The notes: a model not told the origin generated them from the sequence alone. Positions 18,607 through 30,585 are shown, counted from the stretch's first letter. The stretch is DNA of 64,000 bases from Nitrospina sp. (GCA_024648695.1 JACAVV010000021.1:20435-84434), one strand, 5' to 3'. Made by a program: numbers and translations.

Positions 18607-18678
18607 GCCCACGTAGCTCAGTGGTGGAGCACTTCCTTGGTAAGGAAGAGGTCATCGGTTCAATCCCGATCGTGGGCT
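18607..18678 (+). tRNA. tRNA-Thr (anticodon GGT)
   Basis: Acceptor GCCCACG pairs with CGTGGGC, discriminator T, no encoded CCA. The anticodon arm CTTCC-TTGGTAA-GGAAG gives GGT. The order Thr(TGT)-Tyr-Gly(TCC)-Thr(GGT) is the same as the E. coli cluster upstream of tufB, but here rpmG follows in place of tuf. Confidence 0.95.
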
Positions 18679-18749
18679 CTGTTTAATTGATTGGTTTTTT
18701 ATGCTCTGTTGGTTTGGGCTTTTGATAAACGTATAGCAAGAATGGATCC

Positions 18750-18899
18750 ATGCGAGATATTGTTCTTTTGGCCTGCGGCGATTGTAAACGCAGGAATTAC
18801 AGCACAACGAAAAATAAAAAGACGACGACGGGCCGTCTGGAGTTTAACAAGTATTGCAGGTTTTGCAGGAAGCATACGCCGCATAAAGAGACTAAGTAG
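18750..18899 (+). CDS. rpmG: 50S ribosomal protein L33, zinc type
   Basis: A 49-residue protein ([19 protein letters not shown] at the start) with two cysteine pairs, CGDC near residues 9-12 and CRFC near residues 36-39, the zinc-binding form of L33. L33 is a small protein of the 50S subunit near the E site. The gene lies between tRNA-Thr and tRNA-Trp ahead of secE, the usual place in many bacteria. The ribosome-binding site is weak (AAGAATGG upstream). Confidence 0.93.
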   Translation: MRDIVLLACGDCKRRNYSTTKNKKTTTGRLEFNKYCRFCRKHTPHKETK

Positions 18900-19010
18900 T
18901 TTTCGATGGGCTTGGGTTTTGTCGATTGTTGGACGCATTCGAATTGAGAACCATTGGCGTCCCATTTGAAGCATTTTTTTTTGGTCTTTCCTGTTGTCCT
19001 TAAAGAATTT

Positions 19011-19085
19011 AGGCCAGTAGCTCCTAACGGCTAGAGCACCGGACTCCAAATCTGGGGGTTGGGGGTTCGAATCCCTCCTGGCCTG
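19011..19085 (+). tRNA. tRNA-Trp (anticodon CCA)
   Basis: Acceptor AGGCCAG pairs with CTGGCCT, discriminator G as expected for Trp. The anticodon arm CCGGA-CTCCAAA-TCTGG gives CCA. The 3' CCA tail is not encoded. It sits 26 bases before secE. Confidence 0.94.
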
Positions 19086-19111
19086 TATGTAAACGTTAAA
19101 TTATTGGGATT

Positions 19112-19294
19112 ATGATTCATAAAGCGCTGGATTTTTTATCTGGAGTCAAACAAGAGGTTAAAAAGGTTACCTGGCCCTCCCGGCGAGATGCAATGGGAGG
19201 GACGATGGTGGTATTGGTTGTGGTGTTTCTTGTTTCTTTGTATTTGGGAATTGTAGATACCATTTTGTCCAAGATCATCCAGAGTATTATTTGA
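19112..19294 (+). CDS. secE: Preprotein translocase subunit SecE
   Basis: A 60-residue single-span membrane protein with the conserved EVKKVTWPSR amphipathic segment (residues 15-24) followed by one transmembrane helix (VVLVVVFLVSLYLGIV). It clamps SecY in the SecYEG channel. It is the short single-helix form, not the three-helix form of E. coli. nusG begins two bases after its stop. Confidence 0.95.
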   Translation: MIHKALDFLSGVKQEVKKVTWPSRRDAMGGTMVVLVVVFLVSLYLGIVDTILSKIIQSII

Positions 19295-19295
19295 T

Positions 19296-19844
19296 ATGGA
19301 ATCAGGGAATCCCGTAGAGAAGCAGTGGTATGTGATTCATACTTATTCCGGGTATGAGCAGAAGGTCAAAATGAGCCTGGAGGAAAAGTTTGAGCATGCC
19401 GGAATTAAGGATAAGGTCGGTGAAATCATTATTCCGACGGAAGAGGTGGTTGAGATCCGTCAGGGAAAGAAAAAGATTTCGTCTCGCAAGTTTTTTCCGG
19501 GCTATGTCCTGATCAATACTGAGATGGATCAGGATATGTGGTACCTGATTAAGAACACTCCCAAGGTGACCGGGTTTTTGGGAGGCGGTGCGACGCCGGT
19601 TCCTTTAAGTGAGAGCGAAATCAAGTCCATTATGGACCAGATCAAGGGCGAGTCAGCGCGGCCGAAACCCAAATTTACTTTTGAAAGGGGTGAAAGCGTG
19701 CGTGTGATCGAGGGACCTTTTGTGAACTTTAATGGGGTTGTTGAGGAAATCAATCAGGATAAGGGTAAGGTTAAGGTGATGGTCTCCATTTTTGGCAGGG
19801 CGACACCAGTGGAGTTGGAATTCCCTCAAATTGAAAAAGTCTGA
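19296..19844 (+). CDS. nusG: Transcription termination/antitermination protein NusG
   Basis: A 182-residue protein with an NGN domain ([14 protein letters not shown] at residues 11-24, KFFPGYVLI near residue 65) and a C-terminal KOW domain ([21 protein letters not shown] near residue 130). It binds the RNA polymerase clamp and links it to Rho or the ribosome. Length is typical and it lacks the extra inserted domain found in some thermophiles. Confidence 0.96.
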   Translation: MESGNPVEKQWYVIHTYSGYEQKVKMSLEEKFEHAGIKDKVGEIIIPTEEVVEIRQGKKKISSRKFFPGYVLINTEMDQDMWYLIKNTPKVTGFLGGGATPVPLSESEIKSIMDQIKGESARPKPKFTFERGESVRVIEGPFVNFNGVVEEINQDKGKVKVMVSIFGRATPVELEFPQIEKV

Positions 19845-19893
19845 GTCCTGCAAGCCAAGCGTCAGGGCGGAAGTTGGAAAGGTTTATTAAGAT

Positions 19894-20322
19894 ATGGCCA
19901 CAAAACAAATCGACGGTTTGATCAAGTTGCAGATCCCCGCGGGGCAAGCGACTCCTTCTCCTCCGGTGGGACCGGCTCTGGGGCAAAAAGGGGTCAATAT
20001 CATGGAGTTTTGCAAGGCGTTTAATGCCAAGACCCAGGGGCAGGAAGGGATGGTGATTCCGGTTATTATCACGGTTTACACCGACCGGAGTTTTACGTTT
20101 ATTACCAAGTCGCCACCAGCGGCAGTGTTGCTAAAGCAAGCGGCGGGAATCGCCAAAGGTTCTTCGAACCCGAGTAAAGAGTTTGTGGGAACCGTTACTA
20201 CGGAACAGCTTAAGCAGATTGCCCAGACCAAAATGGAGGATCTCAATTGTTATGATGTTGAGGGTGCGCTCAAGATCATCGCGGGTTCTGCCAAGAGCAT
20301 GGGTCTTAAGGTAGCGGATTGA
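19894..20322 (+). CDS. rplK: 50S ribosomal protein L11
   Basis: A 142-residue protein, same length as in E. coli. The N-terminal domain has [19 protein letters not shown] near residues 16-34 and the C-terminal RNA-binding domain ends in AKSMGL. L11 binds the GTPase-associated region of 23S rRNA and supports factor binding. It begins 49 bases after nusG. Confidence 0.97.
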   Translation: MATKQIDGLIKLQIPAGQATPSPPVGPALGQKGVNIMEFCKAFNAKTQGQEGMVIPVIITVYTDRSFTFITKSPPAAVLLKQAAGIAKGSSNPSKEFVGTVTTEQLKQIAQTKMEDLNCYDVEGALKIIAGSAKSMGLKVAD

Positions 20323-20362
20323 TTCTTCCCGCAATCCTGCGGATTTATTGATAGGAAACGAT

Positions 20363-21049
20363 ATGGCAAAGACAGGAAAAAAATTTAAAGCGGCCTTTGA
20401 AAAGGTGGAGCAGGGGAAGGCATATGAGTTGCCGGAAGCTTTGCAATTGGCCAAAGATACAGTGTGTACCAAGTTTGACTCGTCGGTGGATGTGGCGGTG
20501 AAACTGGGTGTGGATCCCCGAAAAGCGGATCAGAATATTCGCGGTAGCGTGGTGCTTCCCAAGGGTACCGGTAAGAAGTTTCGTGTGCTGGTGTTTGCTA
20601 AAGGCGATAAGGAAAAAGAAGCCAGGGATGCGGGTGCCGAGTTTGTGGGTGCTGACGATATGGTGAAAAAAATTCAGGATGGCTGGCTGGATTTTGACCG
20701 TGTAGTGGCCACCCCCGATCTTATGGGGTTAGTGGGGCGTCTCGGGAAGGTGTTAGGTCCTCGAGGATTGATGCCGAACCCCAAAACCGGAACCGTTACC
20801 TTTGATATTAAAAATGCCATTGATGAGATCCAGGCGGGTAAAGTAGATTTTCGAGTAGATAAAGGCGGTATAATTCATGCCTCTGTTGGAAAAGCCAGTT
20901 TTTCCGTTGGAGATCTTGAAGAAAATGTGAAAAGCCTGATCGCTACTTTGGTAAAAATGAAGCCTGCTTCCAGTAAGGGGCAGTACATTAAAGGCGTGAA
21001 CTTGGCAACGACGATGGGGCCCGGGATCAAAGTAGCTTACGTTTCCTAG
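20363..21049 (+). CDS. rplA: 50S ribosomal protein L1
   Basis: A 228-residue protein. I choose the ATG at 20363 ([18 protein letters not shown]), which aligns with known L1 starts; AGGAAA precedes it. Family marks are [36 protein letters not shown] (described here by its ends at residues about 120-141) and [16 protein letters not shown]1 forms the mobile stalk near the E site and in many bacteria represses its own operon. Confidence 0.96.
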   Translation: MAKTGKKFKAAFEKVEQGKAYELPEALQLAKDTVCTKFDSSVDVAVKLGVDPRKADQNIRGSVVLPKGTGKKFRVLVFAKGDKEKEARDAGAEFVGADDMVKKIQDGWLDFDRVVATPDLMGLVGRLGKVLGPRGLMPNPKTGTVTFDIKNAIDEIQAGKVDFRVDKGGIIHASVGKASFSVGDLEENVKSLIATLVKMKPASSKGQYIKGVNLATTMGPGIKVAYVS

Positions 21050-21102
21050 GCAGTCGTTTTGAAAAAGATAAAATATTTAAAAACCTTAATAATTATAAGC
21101 TT

Positions 21103-21624
21103 ATGCCAAACCCAGCAAAAATAGAAACAGTAGAAAATCTTCATAGTTTATTTGAAAGCGCGAAGTCGGTCGTGTTGGCAAATTATCAAGGAATTGATGC
21201 GGTTGAATTGTGTGCTCTTAGAGCTCATATGCGCGAGCGGTCAGTGGATTTTAAAGTGATAAAAAATACGCTGGCTCGGCAGGCGGCGAAAAATACGCTT
21301 TTTGAAATTATTGACGACAGTCTTAAGGGACCGGTGTCTCTGATTTTGAGTTATGACGATGTGATAGCTCCCGCCAAGGCATTGTCTGATTATGCTAAAA
21401 AGGGCGGTGAGAAACAGCCTGAAGTGATTTGCGGGGTGGTGGAGGGGCAAGCTATCACGCCAGCCCAGGTGAAAGCGATGTCGGACCTGCCTTCCAAGGA
21501 AGTGTTGACCGCGCAATTGCTGGGCACTTTTCAGGGGCCAACGACCAATTTTGTTGGTGTGTTTGCCAGTTTGTTGCGGAAGCTGGTGGGTACGCTTGAG
21601 GCAGTTAAGGGAACAAAGTCTTGA
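21103..21624 (+). CDS. rplJ: 50S ribosomal protein L10
   Basis: A 173-residue protein with an rRNA-binding N-terminal domain (VVLANYQGIDAVELCALR, then FKVIKNTLARQA) and a C-terminal helix that carries L7/L12 dimers. The 53-base leader after rplA is A/T-rich and short for a classic L10 leader structure. Confidence 0.95.
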   Translation: MPNPAKIETVENLHSLFESAKSVVLANYQGIDAVELCALRAHMRERSVDFKVIKNTLARQAAKNTLFEIIDDSLKGPVSLILSYDDVIAPAKALSDYAKKGGEKQPEVICGVVEGQAITPAQVKAMSDLPSKEVLTAQLLGTFQGPTTNFVGVFASLLRKLVGTLEAVKGTKS

Positions 21625-21749
21625 TGCCCGGAGTTGATCCGAGTTTCCTGTTTAAAATTGAGTGTAATGCCTGCGGGCAATTGATTTTTTGGATGGCTCA
21701 CTAAATTTAGTTTTTTTGAATAGTTTGATCGAATTTTTAGGAGGATACA

Positions 21750-22133
21750 ATGGCGGTAACTAAAGAAGATGTCATTTCCTTTATTGACAATATGACGGTT
21801 CTGGAAATGTCGGAATTTGTAAAAGAGTTGGAAGATAAGTATGGGGTTACGGCGGCCGCGGCGGCGGTTGCAATGCCGGCAGGTGCAGGTGGTGGCGATG
21901 CGGGTGCCGCGGCTGAAGAGAAAACCGAGTTTGATGTTATTTTGACTTCTGCTGGCGATAAGAAAATTCAGGTGATTAAAGAAGTGCGAGCGATTACTGG
22001 CCTCGGGTTGAAGGACGCCAAAGATTTGGTTGAAGGTGCGCCTAAACCTGTTAAAGAGGGTGTCAGTAAAGAGGAAGCTGAAGAAATTCAAAAGAAAATT
22101 GAAGGTGCCGGCGGCAATGTGGATGTGAAGTGA
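21750..22133 (+). CDS. rplL: 50S ribosomal protein L7/L12
   Basis: A 127-residue acidic protein with a dimerising N-terminal domain, an Ala/Gly-rich hinge ([20 protein letters not shown]) and the factor-binding C-terminal domain ([29 protein letters not shown]). AGGAGG lies just before the ATG, the strongest ribosome-binding site in this operon, matching the need for several copies per ribosome. The 125-base gap after rplJ holds no gene. Confidence 0.97.
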   Translation: MAVTKEDVISFIDNMTVLEMSEFVKELEDKYGVTAAAAAVAMPAGAGGGDAGAAAEEKTEFDVILTSAGDKKIQVIKEVRAITGLGLKDAKDLVEGAPKPVKEGVSKEEAEEIQKKIEGAGGNVDVK

Positions 22134-22191
22134 TTTTACCTTTCTTTCAAAACTTTCTTTTTCCTTCAAATTCTAAAGCTCTGGTCGGCTT

Positions 22192-25100
22192 ATGTCAAAA
22201 ATGAAAATGGATCGCACTGCTGGAACAACCCGGCAACGGATGAACTTTGCCAAAATTCCAAGCGTCATAGATATTCCCAATCTGATTGAAATTCAGAAAA
22301 GGTCTTTTGAGTCATTCCTTCAGGTAGATGTTGCGCCGGAGGACCGTGCTGTTAAGGGGTTTGAAGAGGTGTTTCGGGATATCTTTCCTATTTCGGACCT
22401 GAACATCAATGCACGCCTGGAATATGTGGGTTTTGAGATTGGGCTCTGGGAATGTGGTTGCGGGGAATATAAGGAGTTGGGCGGACCGGGTGTGGTCTGT
22501 GAAAAATGTGGGCAAGAGGTTTATTGTAAAGACAAGTTCAAGTTAAATGAATGTCGTCAGAAGGGTTTGACCTACGCCGAGCCGATCAAGATTATGATTC
22601 GCATGGTTTTGTTTGATCGTGAGCGGGTCGATCTGGATCCCAAGTCTCCAGGGTATCTGGTTGGAAAGCATATTGTTGAAGAGGTCAAGAATCCGCAAAC
22701 GGGGAAAATCCTGTTTCCAGCCAAAACCGAAATCAATCAGGATGTTCTAGATAGCCTGGTGGAGAAGCAAGTCTCTCAAATTACTATTAATTCGGTTCGG
22801 GAGGTCAAGGAGCAAAAGATTTTTCTGGGTGAAATGCCAACCATGAGCACTACGGGAACTTTCATGATCAATGGCGTGGAGCGTGTAATTGTCAGTCAGA
22901 TGCACCGATCCCCCGGAGCTTTTTTTGCTCATGATAAAGGTAAGTCTCATGTGAGTGGAAAGTTTTTGTATTCTGCCCGTGTGATTCCTGATCGTGGATC
23001 CTGGGTGGATTTTGAATTTGACGTAAAAGATATTCTTTATGTCAAAATTGACCGGCGTCGTAAATTGCATGCGACCATCCTCTTGCATGCTTTTGGTATG
23101 AGTTCCGAAGAAATTCTGGAAACTTTCTACCGCATTGAGAAAATAAAAGTCGATCCCAAAGAAAATCGTTTTAGTACTCTCTCGAAAAGTTTGTTGGCGG
23201 GGTTTAAAATTCTGGAAGATGTTCTCGATTCCAAAGGTGAGGATGTTCTTGTCAAGTCTGGTAAGAAAATTACGCCTCCTTTCAAAAAAAGGATTGGTCG
23301 AAATGGTAAGCCTAATCAAATGGTTGAATTTGATAAGGAATGCCTGGTCGGTAAAATCATGCTTGATGAAATTGTCGATCCCGAAACCGGTGAAGTGCTG
23401 GTAAGTGGTAACCAGGAGATTACCGAGAAAACCCTGGAGTTGATCGCTCAATCCCAATTGAAGGAAATCCGGATTCTGCATATTGATGAGGAGAGTCCTG
23501 ATACCTCCATCCGCGATACCTTGATGGCGGCCAAAATCAGTAGTCAGGATGAAGCCATACGGGAGATCTACAAGCGTTTGCGTCCTGGTGACCCGCCAAC
23601 GGCAGAAATTGCAAAGGCGTTGTTTTCCAATCTGTTTTTCAATTCAAAGCGCTACAACCTGTCGGTTGTGGGCCGAATGAAGATGAATCAGAAATTTGAC
23701 CTGGATATTCCTCTTGAAAACCGTTTGTTGACCCTTGAGGACTTGGTTGCGGTTGTTAAGTATCTGGTGGATTTGCGTAACGGCATTGGCGATATCGATG
23801 ATATTGACCATTTGGGCAACCGCAGGGTTCGCGCGGTGGGTGAGTCTTTGGAAAACCAGTTTCGTGTTGGATTGGTCCGTATGGAACGTGCGATCATTGA
23901 GCGTATGTCTATTCAGGACCTGGAAGTTTCCATGCCTCATGACCTCATCAATTCAAAACCGGTAACAGCGGCGATTAAAGAATTTTTTGGTAGCAGTCAG
24001 TTATCCCAGTTTATGGATCAGACCAATCCGCTTTCCGAGGTAACTCATAAAAGAAGGCTTAGCGCTTTGGGGCCGGGTGGTTTGACTCGGGAACGCGCCG
24101 GATTTGAAGTGCGCGACGTGCACCCGACTCATTATGGGCGAATTTGTCCGATTGAAACACCTGAAGGACCGAACATTGGTTTGATTTCCTCCTTGAGTAC
24201 CTTTGCCCGGGTGAATGAGTTCGGGTTTATCGAAACTCCTTACCGAAAGGTGGCGGGTTCCAGGGCCAGCGATACGGTGGAATTCCATACGGCTATTGTT
24301 GAGGATAGATACATCATCGCGCAAGCCAATGCCCAGCTGGATAAAGATAACAAGTTTGTTGATGAAATTATTTCGGCCCGGCAGGGAGGCGATTTTATTC
24401 TGTCGCCTTCCGACAAGATTGATTTCATGGATGTGTCTCCAAAGCAGTTGATCAGTGTAGCGGCTTCTCTGATACCATTTCTTGAAAACGATGACGCCAA
24501 CCGGGCGCTCATGGGATCCAACATGCAAAGGCAGGCGGTTCCCCTTCTTAGGACGCAGGCGCCTCTGGTGGGTACCGGAATGGAAGGAATTGTGGCCAGA
24601 GATTCTGGAGCGGTTATCGTGGCCGAAAGCGAAGGGGAAGTGATCAGCGCCGATGCATCAAGAATTGTTATTCGGTCGGAGGTCAAGGGCAAGCGGGGAA
24701 GAATTACGGAACCCAAGGTCAATATTTATACCTTGTCCAAGTACCAGCGTTCAAATCAAAATACCTGCGTGAATCAAAAGCCCCTGGTGCAACGTGGTGA
24801 CAAGATCAAAAAAGGGGATGTGATAGCAGATGGTCCTTCCACCGATATGGGCGAGTTGGCTTTGGGCCGGAATGTGTTGGTGGCCTTCATGCCTTGGGAA
24901 GGTTACAACTTTGAGGACGCTATTATTGTCAGTGAAAAATTGGTGAAGGAGGATGTCTATACTTCGGTTCATATTGAAGAGTTCGAAGTGGAAGCCCGTG
25001 ACACCAAGCAGGGAAAAGAAGAGATCACGCGCGATATTTCCAATGTCGGTGAGGAGGCTCTCAAAAACCTGGATGAAAGTGGAATTATCCGCATCGGTGC

Positions 25101-26397
25101 CAGCGTCAAATCCAACGATATTTTGGTGGGTAAAATCACTCCCAAAGGTGAAACTCAATTAAGTCCTGAAGAGAAGTTGCTGAAAGCTATTTTTGGTGAA
25201 AAGGCAGGAGATGTTCGTGATACTTCCTTAAGGGTGCCTCCTGGGATTCAAGGAATCGTTATTGATGTCAAGGTCTTCTCCAGAAAAGGGGTGGATAAGG
25301 ATTCAAGAACGCTTGCGATTGAAGAAGAGGAAATCTCCCGAATCCAAAAGGACTTCAACGACGAAATTAAAATCGTAAAATCGGAAACCGATAAGCGCAT
25401 GAGGGCTTTGTTAGAAGGTAAGGAGATCAGTAAGGCCACGGCTTTTGGAAAGGTTTCTTTTAAAAAGGGCCAAACTATTGAGGCTGAGGATATTAACCGA
25501 CTCACAGCCAAAGATCTTGCGAAGATCTCTGCCAAGGATGTGGATGTGACGGTCTTGCAGGAACTGGAAGATAATTGCAAGGATCAGGTTCAGCTTCTCA
25601 AGTCGATGATGGATGAGAAAATTGCCAAGCTAAAAAAAGGCGATGATCTTTCCCCCGGCGTTATCAAGCTGGTGAAAGTCTTTGTTGCCATGAAACGCAA
25701 GTTGCAGGTGGGTGACAAGATGGCCGGACGCCACGGTAACAAGGGTGTTGTGTCCATCATCGTTCCCGAAGAGGATATGCCTTATCAGGAAAATGGGGAG
25801 CCGATTGAATTAATATTGAATCCTCTGGGTGTGCCTTCACGAATGAACGTGGGGCAAATTCTGGAGACCAACCTGGGAATGGCGGCGAAGGCCAGGGGCA
25901 AGTTTATGGCCACTCCCGTATTTGATGGGGCATCTGAAGAAGATGTTCGTGCGATCCTGGAGGAAGAAAACTGCTCGACCACAGGTGAGGTCGCATTATT
26001 TGATGGTCGCAGTGGCAACCGCTTTCGGCAAAAGGTAATGGTAGGCTATATTTATATGTTGAAGCTTCATCATCTGGTCGATGATAAAATACATGCCCGA
26101 TCCACAGGGCCTTATTCCCTGGTGACGCAACAGCCTTTGGGTGGTAAGGCGCAGTTTGGTGGTCAGCGTTTGGGTGAAATGGAAGTCTGGGCACTGGAGG
26201 CTTACGGTGGTGCTTATACCCTGCAGGAAATGTTGACTGTTAAATCCGATGATGTCGAGGGCCGCAAAAGGATGTATGAGGCTATTGTTAAAGGGGATAC
26301 CAACCTCAACCCGAGCCTGCCCGAATCGTTTAACGTGTTAGTAAAAGAACTTCAAAGTCTCGCTATTGATGTCGAGTTGATGGAAGCAAGTAAATGA
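22192..26397 (+). CDS. rpoB: DNA-directed RNA polymerase subunit beta, with unusual N-terminal inserts
   Basis: A 1401-residue RpoB, longer than the 1342 of E. coli. The rifampicin region [20 protein letters not shown] is wild-type, and the C-terminal clamp-contact segment [21 protein letters not shown] sequence is present. Two features are odd. Residues 86-110 contain WECGCGEYK...[11 protein letters not shown] with Cys 88, 90, 103 and 106, the same CxCx12CxxC spacing as the beta-prime zinc-binding domain. Residues 156-200 (from [17 protein letters not shown]) resemble residues 385-430 (from [17 protein letters not shown]). An additional helical insert lies near residues 1020-1160, similar in place to a known lineage-specific beta insertion. 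Confidence 0.97.
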   Translation: MSKMKMDRTAGTTRQRMNFAKIPSVIDIPNLIEIQKRSFESFLQVDVAPEDRAVKGFEEVFRDIFPISDLNINARLEYVGFEIGLWECGCGEYKELGGPGVVCEKCGQEVYCKDKFKLNECRQKGLTYAEPIKIMIRMVLFDRERVDLDPKSPGYLVGKHIVEEVKNPQTGKILFPAKTEINQDVLDSLVEKQVSQITINSVREVKEQKIFLGEMPTMSTTGTFMINGVERVIVSQMHRSPGAFFAHDKGKSHVSGKFLYSARVIPDRGSWVDFEFDVKDILYVKIDRRRKLHATILLHAFGMSSEEILETFYRIEKIKVDPKENRFSTLSKSLLAGFKILEDVLDSKGEDVLVKSGKKITPPFKKRIGRNGKPNQMVEFDKECLVGKIMLDEIVDPETGEVLVSGNQEITEKTLELIAQSQLKEIRILHIDEESPDTSIRDTLMAAKISSQDEAIREIYKRLRPGDPPTAEIAKALFSNLFFNSKRYNLSVVGRMKMNQKFDLDIPLENRLLTLEDLVAVVKYLVDLRNGIGDIDDIDHLGNRRVRAVGESLENQFRVGLVRMERAIIERMSIQDLEVSMPHDLINSKPVTAAIKEFFGSSQLSQFMDQTNPLSEVTHKRRLSALGPGGLTRERAGFEVRDVHPTHYGRICPIETPEGPNIGLISSLSTFARVNEFGFIETPYRKVAGSRASDTVEFHTAIVEDRYIIAQANAQLDKDNKFVDEIISARQGGDFILSPSDKIDFMDVSPKQLISVAASLIPFLENDDANRALMGSNMQRQAVPLLRTQAPLVGTGMEGIVARDSGAVIVAESEGEVISADASRIVIRSEVKGKRGRITEPKVNIYTLSKYQRSNQNTCVNQKPLVQRGDKIKKGDVIADGPSTDMGELALGRNVLVAFMPWEGYNFEDAIIVSEKLVKEDVYTSVHIEEFEVEARDTKQGKEEITRDISNVGEEALKNLDESGIIRIGASVKSNDILVGKITPKGETQLSPEEKLLKAIFGEKAGDVRDTSLRVPPGIQGIVIDVKVFSRKGVDKDSRTLAIEEEEISRIQKDFNDEIKIVKSETDKRMRALLEGKEISKATAFGKVSFKKGQTIEAEDINRLTAKDLAKISAKDVDVTVLQELEDNCKDQVQLLKSMMDEKIAKLKKGDDLSPGVIKLVKVFVAMKRKLQVGDKMAGRHGNKGVVSIIVPEEDMPYQENGEPIELILNPLGVPSRMNVGQILETNLGMAAKARGKFMATPVFDGASEEDVRAILEEENCSTTGEVALFDGRSGNRFRQKVMVGYIYMLKLHHLVDDKIHARSTGPYSLVTQQPLGGKAQFGGQRLGEMEVWALEAYGGAYTLQEMLTVKSDDVEGRKRMYEAIVKGDTNLNPSLPESFNVLVKELQSLAIDVELMEASK

Positions 26398-26487
26398 CCC
26401 GATTGCAAATGCAGTATGAAAAAAGGCTGTGTATGAATAGTTGTCGTAAACGAGGTTTCATTCAACTTCAACAAGGAGAACCCCCTC

Positions 26488-29400
26488 GTGGATAGCTTAA
26501 GTATTTTTGAAAAAACCAAAAACCCGATCATGTTCGATGCTATTCGCATCCGCTTGGCGTCTCCGGAAAAGATCCGTTCCTGGTCATATGGAGAGGTTAA
26601 AAAGCCGGAGACGATCAATTACCGGACATTTAAACCGGAACGTGATGGCCTGTTTTGTGCCAAAATTTTCGGTCCTGTGAAGGACTGGGAATGTAATTGT
26701 GGCAAGTACAAGCGGATGAAGCATAAGGGTGTGGTTTGTGAAAAGTGCGGTGTGGAAGTCATTCTCTCAAAAGTCCGGCGCGAACGGCTCGGTCATATCG
26801 AGTTGGCAAGCCCAGTGGCGCACATCTGGTTTTTTAAGGGTCTCCCCAGCCGCCTTGGCCATATTCTGGATCTGAGTCTAAAGGATCTGGAACGGGTGAT
26901 TTACTTTGAGAACTATGTGGTCACCGATCCTGGTGATTCAGACCTCAAAATGGGGCAGTTGTTGAGTGAAGAGGAATACCGCGAAAACGAACTGGCTTTT
27001 CCGGACACATTTCGGGCTATGATTGGTTCTGAAGCAATTTACGATTTGCTGAAAGGTATCGATCTGGATGAGGTTGCGGTTCGGCTTAAAGAGGAAGCGC
27101 AAACCACTAACTCTATCCTGAATAAACGAAAGATTGCCAAGCGGTTAAAAATTATTGAAGCGTTCCGGAAATCCGGCAACCGGCCTGAATGGATGATCAT
27201 GAGTGTTATCCCGGTCATTCCGCCGGAATTGAGGCCTTTGGTCCCCCTCGACGGTGGACGTTTTGCGACTTCGGATCTGAATGATCTCTATCGGCGTGTG
27301 ATCAACCGGAACAACAGACTCAAGCGCCTTCAGGAATTGAAAGCGCCGCAGATCATCATTCGAAATGAAAAAAGAATGTTACAGGAAGCGGTCTCGGCTC
27401 TGTTTGATAACGGTCGCCGTGGCAGAACCTTGCGGGGTACCAACAAGCGGCCTCTGAAATCGCTGAGTGATATGTTGAAAGGCAAGCAGGGCCGGTTTCG
27501 TCAGAACCTGTTGGGAAAACGTGTGGATTACTCTGGGCGATCGGTTATTGTTGTCGGACCCGAGTTGAAGTTTCATCAGTGTGGGCTCCCCAAAAAAATG
27601 GCCCTGGAGTTGTTCAAGCCGTTTATCTTCAACCGGCTTGAGGAGAAAGGTTATGCCGCCACGATCAAAACTGCGAAAAAAATGGTCGAGCAAGAGCGTG
27701 CCGAAGTATGGGAAGTGCTGGAAGAGGTTATTCAAAAGCATCCCTTGTTGCTGAACCGCGCTCCTACTTTGCATCGCTTGGGAATTCAGGCTTTTGAACC
27801 GGTTCTAATTGAAGGGAAAGCGATTCGTATTCATCCTCTGGTGTGTACCGCTTTCAACGCGGATTTCGACGGCGACCAAATGGCGGTCCACGTTCCGCTT
27901 TCGATGGAAGCGCAGGTGGAAGCCAAGTTGTTGATGTTGTCGCCTAATAACGTACTGTCTCCTGCCAATGGCAAGCCCATCGCGGTGCCCAGTCAGGATA
28001 TTGTATTGGGCTGTTATTACATCACCAAAGTGCGTGGCGGGGTTAAGGGTGAAGGAAAAGTGTTCTCGGGTCCCAGGGAAGTGGTGTCAGCTTACAATGT
28101 AGAAGAACTCGATTTGCAGGCCCGCATCATGGTGCGGATAAAAGATGAGTTGGTGAGTACCACCGCAGGACGTGTGTTGTTGTATGAAGTGGTGCCTGAT
28201 GAGTTGTCTTTTTCGCTGGTTAATCGAGTCATGGATAAGAAATCCCTGTCGGAATTGATCTCCAATTGTTTCCAGAAGGTTGGACGAGAAAAAACCGTAG
28301 CTCTTTTGGACAACGTAAAGGCTTTGGGATTCAAATACGCGACGCAAGCGGGAATCACAATTTCGATTGACCATATGAGGATTCCTCAACAAAAGCATGA
28401 GCTGGTAGAAAAAACCGGAGAAGAGGTTCTTAAAGTTTACAAGCAGTACCGGGATGGTTTGATCACCAATGGTGAGCGTTACAATAAAGTAATCGATATT
28501 TGGGCGCATATCACCGAACGCGTATCTGAAGAGATGTTTAGAGAATTGGAGGATGAAGACGAGCGCATTATCGAAGGTAGGGAAGCGCATGATTTTAATT
28601 CCATCTTCATCATGGCCGATTCCGGCGCACGTGGTAGCGGACAGCAATTGCGTCAGTTGGCAGGAATGCGTGGCTTGATGGCCAAGCCTTCAGGAGAAAT
28701 TATTGAGACCCCGATCACTGCAAACTTTCGCGAAGGGTTGTCGGTGATTCAGTACTTCATCTCCACTCACGGTGCCCGTAAAGGTTTGGCCGATACGGCA
28801 TTGAAAACGGCGAACTCGGGATACCTGACCAGGCGGTTGGTCGATGTTGCTCAGGATATCATCATTCAGGAAGAGGATTGTGGTACGTTACGCGGAATCA
28901 ATGTTACTTCTCTAGTTGAAGCGGGAGAGATTATTCAACCCCTTGGTGAGCGAATCCTTGGTCGAACAGCCTTGGAAGATGTTATTGATCCGTTCACGAA
29001 TCAGGTTCTTGTGCCGGCGAACGGCATTATTGATGAATCGGTCGTGGAAGCGATTGACAATTCCGGAATTGAGACCATCAGAATCCGATCCTGCCTCACT
29101 TGTGAGTCGAAGATGGGATTGTGTATCCGATGCTACGGCCGGAATCTGGCAACTGGCAACTGGGTAGAAACCGGAGAGCCGGTGGGAGTAATCGCCGCGC
29201 AATCAATTGGAGAGCCGGGAACCCAGCTCACCATGCGTACGTTCCATATCGGTGGAACCGCGAGTCGTGTTGTGGAACAGACCACGTTGCAGACTAAAAA
29301 AGGCGGTATTGTCAAGTACCAGGGCCTGAGAACCTTAAAGAACCAGCGCGGGGAAATTATCGTGATGAACCGCAATGGGCATTTAATAGTCCAGGACGAA

Positions 29401-30585
29401 AACGGACGCGAAAAAGAAAAATATTCGGTGGTGTATGCCGCCAAACTGAAGGTGACCGACGGGCAGGAAGTTCATGTCGGGCAAAACCTTATTGAATGGG
29501 ATCCTTACACTAATTCAATTTTGACGGAAGTGTCTGGAACCATTGCTTTCGGGGATATTGCCGAGGGTGTGACGATGAAGGAGGACTTTGATGAAATTAC
29601 GGGTCTTTCTACAAAGGTCATTATCAGTCACCGTGACGAAAAGAAACAGCCACGAATTTCAATCAAGAGTGAAGAAGGGGAAACCGTACGGCGCTATATA
29701 TTACCGGCAGGAGCTCATATCAATGTGAATGAAGGCGACTTTGTTCATGCCGGTGAAGTGATTGTGAAGATTCCCCGGGAAACCGCCAAGACGAAAGACA
29801 TTACCGGTGGTCTTCCGCGTGTTGCAGAATTGTTTGAAGCACGCAAGCCTCATGAACAGGCGACTATCACCGAAATTGATGGAACGGTAAAGCTAGGGGG
29901 ATTTGTCAAAGGTATGCGCAAGGTTGTTGTAGTGAGTGATGCCGGTGATGAATGTGAATATTTGATTCCCCGGGGCAAACATATCAATGTGCATGAAGGG
30001 GATACAGTCATTGCTGGTGAGTCCTTGATGGACGGTGCTTCCAATCCTCACGATATCCTTAAAGTTTTGGGTGAAAACGAGCTTCAGAAATACCTGGTTA
30101 ACGAAGTTCAGGAAGTTTATCGTCTGCAGGGTGTAAATATAAACGACAAGCATATTGAAGTGATTGTGCGGCAAATGTTGAGGCATCTGATCATTGAAGA
30201 GCCTGGTGATACTGATTTCCTTTTGGGAGAGCAGGTTACCAAGAAACTGTTTAATGAAAGAAATCAGGAAGTGATCAAGCAAAAGGGAGAACCTGCGAAG
30301 GGCGTTCCAGTTTTATTGGGAATCACAAAATCCTCCCTGAGTACCGAAAGTTTTATTTCAGCCGCTTCTTTTCAGGAAACCACCCGCGTTCTGACCGAAG
30401 TGAGTGTGAGCGGAAAAGAAGACAGGCTGGTAGGATTGAAAGAAAATGTAATTATGGGGCGATTGATCCCTGCGGGTACTGGTTGCAGGGCTTATACCGG
30501 TATTCGAATTGAAGAGCCAGAGATTGAAGAGCCTGTAGAAGAGGCCGAAGAAACCGCAGAAGAAGAAACTGCCAGTGTGGAATAA
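26488..30585 (+). CDS. rpoC: DNA-directed RNA polymerase subunit beta-prime
   Basis: A 1365-residue RpoC starting at GTG, with AAGGAG upstream. It has the N-terminal zinc-binding domain (Cys 69, 71, 84, 87 in WECNCGKYK...GVVCEKCG), the catalytic [10 protein letters not shown] with three Asp near residues 459-463, the trigger-loop region ([11 protein letters not shown]), and the second zinc site CLTC...CIRC near residues 871-885. The C-terminal tail is rich in Glu. It is 90 bases downstream of rpoB, as usual. Confidence 0.97.
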   Translation: MDSLSIFEKTKNPIMFDAIRIRLASPEKIRSWSYGEVKKPETINYRTFKPERDGLFCAKIFGPVKDWECNCGKYKRMKHKGVVCEKCGVEVILSKVRRERLGHIELASPVAHIWFFKGLPSRLGHILDLSLKDLERVIYFENYVVTDPGDSDLKMGQLLSEEEYRENELAFPDTFRAMIGSEAIYDLLKGIDLDEVAVRLKEEAQTTNSILNKRKIAKRLKIIEAFRKSGNRPEWMIMSVIPVIPPELRPLVPLDGGRFATSDLNDLYRRVINRNNRLKRLQELKAPQIIIRNEKRMLQEAVSALFDNGRRGRTLRGTNKRPLKSLSDMLKGKQGRFRQNLLGKRVDYSGRSVIVVGPELKFHQCGLPKKMALELFKPFIFNRLEEKGYAATIKTAKKMVEQERAEVWEVLEEVIQKHPLLLNRAPTLHRLGIQAFEPVLIEGKAIRIHPLVCTAFNADFDGDQMAVHVPLSMEAQVEAKLLMLSPNNVLSPANGKPIAVPSQDIVLGCYYITKVRGGVKGEGKVFSGPREVVSAYNVEELDLQARIMVRIKDELVSTTAGRVLLYEVVPDELSFSLVNRVMDKKSLSELISNCFQKVGREKTVALLDNVKALGFKYATQAGITISIDHMRIPQQKHELVEKTGEEVLKVYKQYRDGLITNGERYNKVIDIWAHITERVSEEMFRELEDEDERIIEGREAHDFNSIFIMADSGARGSGQQLRQLAGMRGLMAKPSGEIIETPITANFREGLSVIQYFISTHGARKGLADTALKTANSGYLTRRLVDVAQDIIIQEEDCGTLRGINVTSLVEAGEIIQPLGERILGRTALEDVIDPFTNQVLVPANGIIDESVVEAIDNSGIETIRIRSCLTCESKMGLCIRCYGRNLATGNWVETGEPVGVIAAQSIGEPGTQLTMRTFHIGGTASRVVEQTTLQTKKGGIVKYQGLRTLKNQRGEIIVMNRNGHLIVQDENGREKEKYSVVYAAKLKVTDGQEVHVGQNLIEWDPYTNSILTEVSGTIAFGDIAEGVTMKEDFDEITGLSTKVIISHRDEKKQPRISIKSEEGETVRRYILPAGAHINVNEGDFVHAGEVIVKIPRETAKTKDITGGLPRVAELFEARKPHEQATITEIDGTVKLGGFVKGMRKVVVVSDAGDECEYLIPRGKHINVHEGDTVIAGESLMDGASNPHDILKVLGENELQKYLVNEVQEVYRLQGVNINDKHIEVIVRQMLRHLIIEEPGDTDFLLGEQVTKKLFNERNQEVIKQKGEPAKGVPVLLGITKSSLSTESFISAASFQETTRVLTEVSVSGKEDRLVGLKENVIMGRLIPAGTGCRAYTGIRIEEPEIEEPVEEAEETAEEETASVE

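Noticed and set aside
18699..19049. Antisense ORF over rpmG and tRNA-Trp
   Set aside because: The sense strand encodes clear L33 and a tRNA.
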